64,000 bases of DNA. Source: Phycisphaerae bacterium. GTDB taxonomy: Bacteria; Planctomycetota; Phycisphaerae; UBA1845; JAFGLZ01. The stretch's first letter is position 1. Each line of letters opens with the position of its first letter. The stretch lies in assembly GCA_016927755.1 (NCBI GenBank), contig JAFGLZ010000010.1:44053-108052 (forward strand), written 5' to 3'. Under the pieces are notes generated by a model. It worked only from the letters and a program-made list of their open reading frames with translations. It did no database searches and had not been told where the DNA came from. The translations under genes and the position numbers were made by a program. Below are positions 44,619-51,875 of the stretch, one piece after another.

Positions 44619-45983
44619 ATGTCTCCCTCGCGAATCAGCACGACCCTCGGCCCCGGAGAGGTCGCCACCATCCTCGACTCCGTCGCCGACGGCGTCTTCA
44701 CCGTCGACAAGGATTTCGCCATCACCAGCTTCAACCGAGCCGCCGAAACCATCACCGGATTCTCCGCCGCCGAGGCCGTCGGCGAAAAGTGCTACAACGT
44801 CTTTAGAGCCTCCGCCTGCCAGACCGAATGCCTCCTCAACGAGTGCGTCCGGCGCGGCGGACCCATCACCGGCCTGGAGATGACCATCCTCAATCGTCGA
44901 AACGACGAGGTCCCCATCAGCGTCTCGACCGCCGTCCTGCGAAACCGAGACGGCGAGATCATCGGCGGCGTCGGAACCTTCCGCGACCTGACCGCCGTCG
45001 AGAGTCTCAGACGCGAGGTCCGGCGACGATACTCCTTCCACGACATGCTCAGCAAGAACCCCCGCATGCAGGAAATCTTCGACCTGATCCCCGACATCGC
45101 CGCCAGCACCGCCACCGTCCTCATCCAAGGCGAAACCGGTACCGGAAAGGAGCCCCTCGCCCACGCCATCCATAACAAGTCGCTCCGGTGCAACGAGACC
45201 TTCATCAAGGTCAATTGCGGCGCCCTGCCCGACCCGCTCCTCGAGTCCGAGCTCTTCGGCCACGTCGCCGGAGCCTTCACCGACGCCCGCACAGACCGAA
45301 AGGGACGCTTCGAGCTGGCCAACAAGGGAACCATCTTCCTCGACGAAATCGGCGATACCTCCCCCGCCATGCAGGTCAAGCTCCTCCGCGTCCTGCAGGA
45401 AGGACTCTTCGAGCCCGTCGGATCCAGCCAGACCCGATCGACCGACGTCCGCGTCATCGCCGCTACGCATCGTGACCTGAAAGACCTCATGGCCAAGGGC
45501 GAGTTCCGAACCGACCTCTACTACCGCATCAACACCGTCATGGTCGATCTGCCGCCGTTGCGGGAGCGGCGAGAGGATATACCCCTCCTCGTAGAGCACT
45601 TCATCGAGCGCTTCAACGAGCTGACCGGCAAGCGCGTTCGCATCGTCGGGCACGAGGCCATGAAGGCCCTCATGCGATACCACTGGCCCGGAAACGTCCG
45701 TGAGCTCGAACACGCCGTCGAGCACGCCTTCATCCTGGTCAAGGACTCGACCATCCATGTGGACCACATCCCCGAAGAGCTCACCCGGTCGTCGGAGTCC
45801 GCCATGTCGACCGAGTCCATGAGAATCGCCCGAGCCAGCTCCATGGCCCAGGCGGAGCGACACATCATCGAGAACGCGCTCAGCCGGCATCGCTGGAATC
45901 GAGCCGACGCCTGCCGCGAACTCGGCATGAGCCGTAGCACGCTCTGGAGAAAGATGCGGAGGCTCGGAATATCGACCGAGTGA
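44619..45983 (+). CDS. sigma-54-dependent transcriptional activator (PAS-AAA+-Fis)
   Basis: A 454-residue cytoplasmic regulator. Residues about 10-130 are a PAS sensor domain containing four cysteines (CYNVFRASACQTECLLNEC), which could hold a metal or Fe-S centre or sense redox. Residues about 150-385 are the AAA+ domain: Walker A GETGTGKE at 171-178, Walker B FLDEIG, and WPGNVREL. The sigma-54 contact loop reads GAFTDA (218-223) instead of the usual GAFTGA. Residues about 410-452 are a Fis-type helix-turn-helix. TATTAT at 44604-44609 lies so close to the ATG that the mRNA may be leaderless. Two palindromes and a -24/-12 promoter just downstream are its likely targets. The longer open frame from 43539 is rejected. 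Confidence 0.92.
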   Translation: MSPSRISTTLGPGEVATILDSVADGVFTVDKDFAITSFNRAAETITGFSAAEAVGEKCYNVFRASACQTECLLNECVRRGGPITGLEMTILNRRNDEVPISVSTAVLRNRDGEIIGGVGTFRDLTAVESLRREVRRRYSFHDMLSKNPRMQEIFDLIPDIAASTATVLIQGETGTGKEPLAHAIHNKSLRCNETFIKVNCGALPDPLLESELFGHVAGAFTDARTDRKGRFELANKGTIFLDEIGDTSPAMQVKLLRVLQEGLFEPVGSSQTRSTDVRVIAATHRDLKDLMAKGEFRTDLYYRINTVMVDLPPLRERREDIPLLVEHFIERFNELTGKRVRIVGHEAMKALMRYHWPGNVRELEHAVEHAFILVKDSTIHVDHIPEELTRSSESAMSTESMRIARASSMAQAERHIIENALSRHRWNRADACRELGMSRSTLWRKMRRLGISTE

Positions 45984-45991
45984 TGCATGCC

Positions 45992-46008
45992 TGAAACATG
46001 ATGTTTCA
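45992..46008. promoter_or_regulatory. upstream activator site 1 (TGAAACATGATGTTTCA)
   Basis: A perfect 8+1+8 palindrome, 9 bases after the activator stop. A second copy with one mismatch lies 90 bases on. It is a probable binding site for the Fis-type helix-turn-helix of the activator. Confidence 0.72.
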
Positions 46009-46059
46009 TTCCTGGATCACCAGCTTTTATTCCATTCCACAAAATGACTTATGCCTGAT

Positions 46060-46077
46060 TGAGATGACTATGTCTCA
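46060..46077. promoter_or_regulatory. secondary inverted repeat TGAGA-N8-TCTCA
   Basis: TGAGATGACTATGTCTCA lies between the two TGAAAC palindromes. It is a possible weaker or different regulator site. Confidence 0.35.
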
Positions 46078-46081
46078 TGCT

Positions 46082-46098
46082 TGAAACGTGATGTTTCA
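46082..46098. promoter_or_regulatory. upstream activator site 2 (TGAAACGTGATGTTTCA)
   Basis: This is the same palindrome as at 45992 with one base changed. Its centre is about 80 bases upstream of the candidate -24 element, a normal distance for enhancer-type activation. Confidence 0.7.
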
Positions 46099-46131
46099 AC
46101 GACGGGCAGAATACCTGCTGTGGTTATCCAC

Positions 46132-46152
46132 CTATAAATAAATGATTTATAG
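46132..46152. promoter_or_regulatory. AT-rich palindrome between activator sites and promoter
   Basis: CTATAAAT and ATTTATAG are perfect 8-bp arms around 5 bases. It lies in an unusually AT-rich stretch where DNA bending between enhancer and promoter would be expected. Confidence 0.45.
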
Positions 46153-46165
46153 CCACAAGCCCTCC

Positions 46166-46181
46166 TGGCACGCCTCGTGTC
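46166..46181 (+). promoter_or_regulatory. candidate sigma-54 (-24/-12) promoter
   Basis: TGGCACG-CCTC-GTGTC: the -24 half is a perfect match. The -12 half has GT where GC is usual, at the correct GG-N10 spacing. Transcription would start near 46193, just at the AGGAGG ribosome site (46193-46198), or a few bases before it. Confidence 0.55.
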
Positions 46182-46205
46182 ATTGACCTCCCAGGAGGCT
46201 TGATG

Positions 46206-46592
46206 ATGCGGGTGGCCGTTCCCCTTTTTGGTCAGGAAGTCTCGCCCCGATTCGGATGCGGCGGCGAGCTCCTGATCGCCTCGATCGAGAACGGCACCCT
46301 TCAGGGCACCGAGGTCGAGAGGACCGGCGAGCTGTCCTTTCCCCAATGGCCGACGTTTCTGGCCTCCCTTAACGTGGCGGTTCTGATCTGCGGGGGGATT
46401 CATCACGACCTGCTTCGAGAGATCGAGCGACTGGGGATCAAGGTGTACTGGGGCGTCATTGGCCCCGTCTCCCAGGCGCTCGCCGCCCTGATCGACGGCA
46501 CGCTGCGAAATGACCAGTTTGTGGGCCGAAGCCCGAAGGCACCTATGATCACCTTCCCTGATGATGACCGGGCGGGCGGACACTCTGCATAG
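46206..46592 (+). CDS. NifX/dinitrogenase iron-molybdenum cofactor-like small protein
   Basis: A 128-residue protein beginning MRVAVPLFGQEVSPRFG, the usual start of the NifX/NafY/IssA-like family (PF02579). The AVLICGGIHHDLLREIERLGIKVYWGVIG segment is its ribonuclease H-like core. Family members bind FeMo-cofactor precursors or Fe-S species, but no nitrogenase gene is here, so an Fe-S or metal-sensing role is more likely. ATG 46206 gives 7-base spacing from AGGAGG; ATG 46203 is an alternative. It is the first gene behind the candidate sigma-54 promoter and may report metal or redox state to the neighbouring system. Confidence 0.8.
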   Translation: MRVAVPLFGQEVSPRFGCGGELLIASIENGTLQGTEVERTGELSFPQWPTFLASLNVAVLICGGIHHDLLREIERLGIKVYWGVIGPVSQALAALIDGTLRNDQFVGRSPKAPMITFPDDDRAGGHSA

Positions 46593-46673
46593 GGTGTCCG
46601 CCCCTCGGCCCATGAACCCATCGGGGCAGAGAGGACGAGAGTCTGGAAACCCGGCACAGGAAGTGGAATCACC

Positions 46674-48779
46674 ATGCTTGAAAAGTTGCTCACGCCCAAG
46701 ACCGTTGCCGTCATCGGGGCCTCGCGCACTCCCGGCAAGGTCGGACATGACGTCCTGGCCAACCTCATAGAGGGCCGGTTCGAGGGAAAGATCGTCCCCG
46801 TAAACCCGTCCGGCGAAGACATCCTCGGAATACCCTGCTACAAGGACCTCAAAGACTACCCCGACAAGATCGATCTGAGCGTCATTGCCGTGCCCGTCAA
46901 GAGCGTTCGCGCCGCCATCGACAGCTCGATCAACGCAGGCGCCAAGGCCATCACCGTCATCACCGCCGGATTCAAGGAGGTCGGACACGAGGGGGCCGTG
47001 CTCGAGAACGAGCTGGCTCAGATCTGCCGTGCCAACGGTGTTCGACTCATGGGGCCGAACTGCCTCGGTCTCATCAACAGCCACCACAAGATGAACGCCT
47101 CCTTCGCGCCCCACATGCCCGACGTCGGAAGCATCTCCGTGATCTCGCAGTCCGGGGCCCTCGCCGCGGCCATTCTCGACTGGGCCTCCGGCCGAAACCT
47201 CGGACTGGGCAAAGTCATCAGCATCGGGAACAAGGCCGACGTCGACGAGACCGACCTGCTCGAGGCCCTCGCCGAGGACCCCGATACCAAGGTCATCGTC
47301 GCCTACCTCGAGAGCATCATCACCGGCAGCAAGTTCGTCCGAGTCGCACAAACCACCGCCTCCGTCAAACCGGTGATCATCCTCAAGGCGGGCACGAGCT
47401 CCGCCGGGCTCAAGGCCGCTTCGTCCCACACCGGGAGCCTGGCCGGCGCCGATACAGCCTACGGCGCCGCCTTCATGCGAGCCGGCGTGATTCGGGCCGA
47501 TGACTTCGAGGCCCTCTTCGATACCGCTACCGCCATGGCCATGCAGCCGCTTCCCAAGGGCGACCGAGTCGCCATCATCACAAACGCCGGTGGACCCGGA
47601 ATCATGGCCGCCGACGCCGTCGAGCACTCCGGAATGGTCGTCGCCCCCCTCACCAACGGCTTGGCCGAAAAGCTCAAGGGCCAGCTCCCCCCCGCCGCCA
47701 GCGTCGCCAACCCCATCGACGTCCTGGGCGACGCGCCCCCCGAACGATACGTCGCCGCCTTGGACGCCGCGCAGGCCGACGACGGCATCGACGCCATCGT
47801 CGTCATCCTGACCCCGCAAGCCATGACCAAGCCGGTCGAAACCGCCCAGGCGATCGCCCAAAACGCCAGCGGAAAGAAACCCGTGCTCATGAGCTTCATG
47901 GGCGGACGAGACGTCCAGGGCGGACGAGAGGCCCTCGGCGCCGCGAACCTCCCGGACTATCCCAGCCCCGAGCGGGCCGTCGCCGCCCTGAAAGACATGT
48001 GTGACTACAGCGCCTGGCTCCGCCGCCCGCCGAGAGTCGTGGCCCGATTCCCCGTCAATCGGAGACGCGTCGAACGCATCATCGCCCGATACCTCCGGCA
48101 CGGACGAAAGCAGGTCCGCGAGGTCGAGGCCAAGGAGATGCTCCGGGCCTACGGCTTCCACGTCGGCCAAGGCGCCCTGGCCCGATCGGCCGAGGAGGCC
48201 GTCGACGTCGCCCGACACGTCGGATTCCCCGTCGTCATGAAGGTCGTCTCCCCCGATGTCATCCACAAGTCCGACATCGGCGGCGTGAAACTCAACCTCC
48301 ACGACCCGGAGGCCGTCCTGGACGCTTTCGACGTCATGATGGTCCGAATCAGACGCCACCTCCCCGACGCCCGAATCGACGGAGCCTACGTCGAGAGCAT
48401 GGGCTCGCGAGGTAGGGAAGTCATCCTCGGCATGACACGCGATCCCCAGTTCGGACCCATGCTCATGTTCGGACTCGGTGGCATCTTCGTCGAGGTGATG
48501 AAGGACGTCGCCTTCCACCTCGCCCCCATCACCGAGGACGAGGCCCTCCAGATGCTAAAAACCACGCGATCATATGCCCTGCTCGAGGGGGCCCGCGGCC
48601 AGGCCGGCGTGGACTTACACGCGATCGCAATGTGCCTTCAGCGGATCAGTCAGTTGGCCACCGACTTTCCGCAAGTATCGGAGTTGGACATCAACCCCCT
48701 GATCGTCGGTGAGTTCGGGACCGAACCCCTCGTCGCCGACGCGAGGATGACCCTCTCGAATGCGGGTGCGAAGTCATGA
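46674..48779 (+). CDS. acd: ADP-forming acetate-CoA ligase (fused alpha-beta acyl-CoA synthetase)
   Basis: A 701-residue enzyme that interconverts acyl-CoA + ADP + Pi with acid + CoA + ATP. Residues 1 to about 130 are the CoA-binding Rossmann domain (VAVIGASRTPGKVGHDVLAN). Residues about 150-450 are the ligase domains with SSHTGSLAGAD, where His252 is the expected phospho-histidine. Residues about 480-700 are an ATP-grasp domain (GFPVVMKVVSPDVIHKSDIGG). In anaerobes such enzymes conserve energy by making ATP from acetyl-CoA. It lies 81 bases after the NifX-like gene and overlaps the next gene by ATGA. It is probably under the sigma-54 activator. Confidence 0.93.
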   Translation: MLEKLLTPKTVAVIGASRTPGKVGHDVLANLIEGRFEGKIVPVNPSGEDILGIPCYKDLKDYPDKIDLSVIAVPVKSVRAAIDSSINAGAKAITVITAGFKEVGHEGAVLENELAQICRANGVRLMGPNCLGLINSHHKMNASFAPHMPDVGSISVISQSGALAAAILDWASGRNLGLGKVISIGNKADVDETDLLEALAEDPDTKVIVAYLESIITGSKFVRVAQTTASVKPVIILKAGTSSAGLKAASSHTGSLAGADTAYGAAFMRAGVIRADDFEALFDTATAMAMQPLPKGDRVAIITNAGGPGIMAADAVEHSGMVVAPLTNGLAEKLKGQLPPAASVANPIDVLGDAPPERYVAALDAAQADDGIDAIVVILTPQAMTKPVETAQAIAQNASGKKPVLMSFMGGRDVQGGREALGAANLPDYPSPERAVAALKDMCDYSAWLRRPPRVVARFPVNRRRVERIIARYLRHGRKQVREVEAKEMLRAYGFHVGQGALARSAEEAVDVARHVGFPVVMKVVSPDVIHKSDIGGVKLNLHDPEAVLDAFDVMMVRIRRHLPDARIDGAYVESMGSRGREVILGMTRDPQFGPMLMFGLGGIFVEVMKDVAFHLAPITEDEALQMLKTTRSYALLEGARGQAGVDLHAIAMCLQRISQLATDFPQVSELDINPLIVGEFGTEPLVADARMTLSNAGAKS

Positions 48780-50665
48780 TCACCAAGCAACGGACTACTT
48801 ACGATCCTAACTGGCAAACCGCCTGCGCCGCGATGATCCAGCCGGCCGAAAAGGCCGTCAAAATGATCCGTCCTGGACAGCGCGTCTTCCTCGGTACCGG
48901 ATGCGCCCAGCCGCTCGAGCTCGTCCGAGCCCTCGTCGCTCGGGCCGGTGAGCTCGCCGACATCGAGATCGTTCACCTCCTGACCCTCGGCGAAGCGCCC
49001 TACGCCGAGAGGGAGCTGGCCGAGGCCTTTCGCGTCAACAGCTTCTTCATCGCCGAGAACGTTCGCGGAATCATCCAGGAGGGACTCGGCGACTACACGC
49101 CGATCTTCCTCTCCGACATCCCCCGTCTGTTCAGCTCCGGCCAGTTGCCCCTGGACGCCGCCTTGATCCACGTCTCTCCCCCGGACGAGGAGGGATACTG
49201 CAGCCTCGGCGTCTCCGTTGACATCGTCAAGAGCGCCGCCGAGAACGCCGGATTCGTCATCGCGCAGGTCAACCCGCGAATGCCGCGCACCCTCGGCAAT
49301 AGCCTCCTCCACGTCGAGGACATGGACGTCCTCGTCCCCGTCGACACCCCCCTGCTGGAGGTCCGCCCTCCCGAGCCCACCGACGCGACCCGAAAGATCG
49401 CCGAGTACGTCGCCGCCCTCGTCGACGACGGCGCCACGCTCGAGCTCGGTATCGGCCGAATCCCACAAGCCGTCCTCGAGTTCCTCAAGGATAAGAAGGA
49501 CCTCGGCATACACACCGAGATGTTCACCGACACCCTGATCGACCTGATCGAGTCCGGTGCCGTTAACGGCTCCCGAAAGAGCGTCGACCGCCACAAGATC
49601 GTCGCCAGCTTCGCCATGGGATCCCGATGGATGTACGACTACATCGACAACAACCCCCTGTTCTCGTTCCAGCCGACCGAGTACGTCAACGATCCCTACT
49701 TGATCTCGCGCCAGTACAAGCAGACCGCCATCAACGTCGCCCTGGAGGTCGACCTCACGGGACAGGTCTGCGCCGACTCGCTCGGAACGAAATTCTACTC
49801 CGGCCTCGGCGGACAGGTCGACTTCAACCGCGGCGCCGCGCGATCCCCCGGCGGCAAGGCCGTTATCGCCCTGCCCTCAACCGCCCAGGACGGAACCGTC
49901 TCCCGGATCGTTCCCAGCCTCAGCCCCGGCGCCGGTGTCGTCACCACCCGAGGCGACGTCCATTACGTCGTCACCGAATACGGCGTGGCCTATCTCCACG
50001 GAAAGAACGTTCAGGAGCGGGCATTGGCCCTCATCAGCATCGCCCATCCAAAGTTCCGCCCCGAGCTGCTCCACCAGGCCATCGAGGCCAAGTACATCCG
50101 ATACGTCCGCGGCGAGAAGGACGACCTCGAGATCCGAATGGCCACCGAGCCGCCCACCCTCCGGACCAGCATGCTGCTCGACGACGGTACGCAGGTGAAC
50201 TTCCGACCGATCCTGCCGACCGACGCGCCCCGAATGCGAGACCTCTTCTACGCACTGAGCCAGGAAACCATCTACTACCGCTTCCTGACCTACATGAAAC
50301 GCCTCCCGCAGAAACGGGTCCAGGACTTCGTCTACGTCGATCACCGAAACGAGGTCGCCATCGTCGGAACCGTGCCCGAAGCCCACGGCGAGGACATCAT
50401 CGCCATCGGCCGATACTTCCTCGACCCCCACACCAACCGGGCCGAGGTCGCCTTCACCGTTCGAGACGAATGGCAGAATCGGGGAATCGGAACCTTCATG
50501 GTGCGATACCTGGCCAACGTCGCGCGGCGAAACGGAATCGCCGGCTTCACGGCCGAGGTCCTCCCCGAGAACAAGAGGATGCAGGCCGTTCTCTTCAAGA
50601 GCGGCACGAAGGTCAGCAGCCACATGAGCGGGAACGTCGTCAGCTTCCGCATGGAATTCGAATAG
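48776..50665 (+). CDS. acetyl-CoA hydrolase/transferase fused to a GNAT acetyltransferase domain
   Basis: A 629-residue two-domain enzyme. Residues about 15-440 are a family I CoA-transferase/acetyl-CoA hydrolase of the 4-hydroxybutyrate CoA-transferase type; Glu248 in GIHTEMFTD is the expected catalytic glutamate, and GLGGQVDFNRGA is the oxyanion/CoA region. Residues about 475-629 are a GNAT domain (FRPILPTDAPRMRDLFYAL, RDEWQNRGIGTFMVRYL, the acetyl-CoA-binding loop). Fused GNAT domains of this kind are also found on ADP-forming acyl-CoA synthetases, where they may acetylate lysines. The ATGA overlap with the synthetase gene implies coupled synthesis, so acyl-CoA balance may be both catalysed and sensed here. 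Confidence 0.92.
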   Translation: MITKQRTTYDPNWQTACAAMIQPAEKAVKMIRPGQRVFLGTGCAQPLELVRALVARAGELADIEIVHLLTLGEAPYAERELAEAFRVNSFFIAENVRGIIQEGLGDYTPIFLSDIPRLFSSGQLPLDAALIHVSPPDEEGYCSLGVSVDIVKSAAENAGFVIAQVNPRMPRTLGNSLLHVEDMDVLVPVDTPLLEVRPPEPTDATRKIAEYVAALVDDGATLELGIGRIPQAVLEFLKDKKDLGIHTEMFTDTLIDLIESGAVNGSRKSVDRHKIVASFAMGSRWMYDYIDNNPLFSFQPTEYVNDPYLISRQYKQTAINVALEVDLTGQVCADSLGTKFYSGLGGQVDFNRGAARSPGGKAVIALPSTAQDGTVSRIVPSLSPGAGVVTTRGDVHYVVTEYGVAYLHGKNVQERALALISIAHPKFRPELLHQAIEAKYIRYVRGEKDDLEIRMATEPPTLRTSMLLDDGTQVNFRPILPTDAPRMRDLFYALSQETIYYRFLTYMKRLPQKRVQDFVYVDHRNEVAIVGTVPEAHGEDIIAIGRYFLDPHTNRAEVAFTVRDEWQNRGIGTFMVRYLANVARRNGIAGFTAEVLPENKRMQAVLFKSGTKVSSHMSGNVVSFRMEFE

Positions 50666-50728
50666 CCCCCGCGCCACTGACGGTCGACGCGAGGGCACGT
50701 TGAGGCACTGTTGGAGTCGGAGAGGACC

Positions 50729-51601
50729 GTGACGAGACAGAAGAAAAGAGTATGCATCTGGGCCGTTGTCGTCCTGGGGTTCGTCGCGCTGTTGGCGGCC
50801 CAGGCCGTCTTTCCCGGCCTGAAGCTCCCGGGATTCACTCAGCTCAACCCGACAACGGCCCTGGCGATCTTCTTGGCCGCCCTGTTCTGCGAGTACCTCG
50901 ATTCCAGCCTCGGCATGGGATACGGTACCACCCTCACGCCCGTCTTGCTCCTGGCGGGCTTCGCCCCGCTCCAGATCGTCCCGTGCGTCCTGCTCAGCGA
51001 GTTCGTCACCGGAATCACCGCCGGGCTGATGCACCATCGTGCCGGCAACGTCGACTTCCTCCGTGATCGAAACGCGCGCAAAACCACTATCCTGCTCTCG
51101 TCGCTCAGCGTCGTCGGAGCCGTCGCCGCCGCGACCCTCGCCCTGAACATCCCCCAGTGGGCCCTGAAGCTGTTCATCACAATCATCGTCTGTGGAGCAG
51201 GCGTCACCGTCCTGCTGACCGCCCGGCGGCAGCTCCGCTACAGGTCGAGTCACATCGTCGCCCTGGGGGCCCTGGCCGCCTTCAACAAGGGCCTCAGCGG
51301 CGGTGGATACGGACCCCTGGTTACCTCCGGCCAGGTCGTCTCAGGCGTCTCGTCAAAGAACGCCGTGGCGATCACCTCGCTGGCCGAGGCATTGACGTGC
51401 ATCGTGGGCCTCGTGGCCTACTTCGTGCTTCGTGGTCATCTAGAGCTGGCGCTTGCCGCGCCGCTCGTATTGGGAGCCCTGTGCTCGGTACCCGTCGCCG
51501 CGCTGACGGTTCGAAGACTGTCCGAAACGACGATGCGGCTCGGCGTCGGCGTGGCAACGTGTTCGCTCGGCGTCTTCGCCCTGATCAAACTCCTCTGGTA
51601 G
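50729..51601 (+). CDS. TauE/SafE-family sulfite/organosulfonate exporter-like permease
   Basis: A 290-residue membrane protein with about eight hydrophobic segments in two similar halves, the TauE/SafE (PF01925) layout. GMGYGTTLTPVLLLAGF and AFNKGLSGGGYGPLVTSGQV are the paired glycine-rich motifs, one per half. Members export sulfite, sulfoacetate or related anions. GTG 50729 follows GGAGAGG; an upstream TTG at 50711 is less likely. It lies 63 bases after the CoA-transferase gene, so it may move an acid linked to that metabolism. The actual substrate cannot be read from sequence. Confidence 0.85.
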   Translation: MTRQKKRVCIWAVVVLGFVALLAAQAVFPGLKLPGFTQLNPTTALAIFLAALFCEYLDSSLGMGYGTTLTPVLLLAGFAPLQIVPCVLLSEFVTGITAGLMHHRAGNVDFLRDRNARKTTILLSSLSVVGAVAAATLALNIPQWALKLFITIIVCGAGVTVLLTARRQLRYRSSHIVALGALAAFNKGLSGGGYGPLVTSGQVVSGVSSKNAVAITSLAEALTCIVGLVAYFVLRGHLELALAAPLVLGALCSVPVAALTVRRLSETTMRLGVGVATCSLGVFALIKLLW

Positions 51602-51715
51602 ACACCCGCAAGCGCCGAGACGCGGTGCCCGGACGTCGCCTGGGCATCCGGCGGGACGTAGACATCTTGGAACGGCACCCGGAACGTCCCAAGGGATGTT
51701 CAGGCAGGGGCTTCT

Positions 51716-51770
51716 GGGGCCTGGTCGGCATGGCAGATAAGGACGACACCCGAGGCGCCGACCAGGCCCC
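51716..51770. repeat. 14-bp perfect inverted repeat (possible terminator)
   Basis: GGGGCCTGGTCGGC (51716-51729) and GCCGACCAGGCCCC (51757-51770) can pair around 27 bases and are followed by CTCTATTC. It separates the permease gene from the sensor kinase gene. Confidence 0.6.
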
Positions 51771-51875
51771 CTCTATTCATCGCGATCCGGCCCGAACCCC
51801 CGCGGCGACAACCGCGCCGGCCCGTCGATCGCGTCGATCCGAATCGCCCCCGGCGCGCTGCGCCGGCGGTGGAGG

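Noticed and set aside
46206..46592. Evidence for nitrogen fixation from a NifX-like protein
   Set aside because: The family is broad and includes many proteins unrelated to nitrogenase. No nif structural or assembly gene is nearby.
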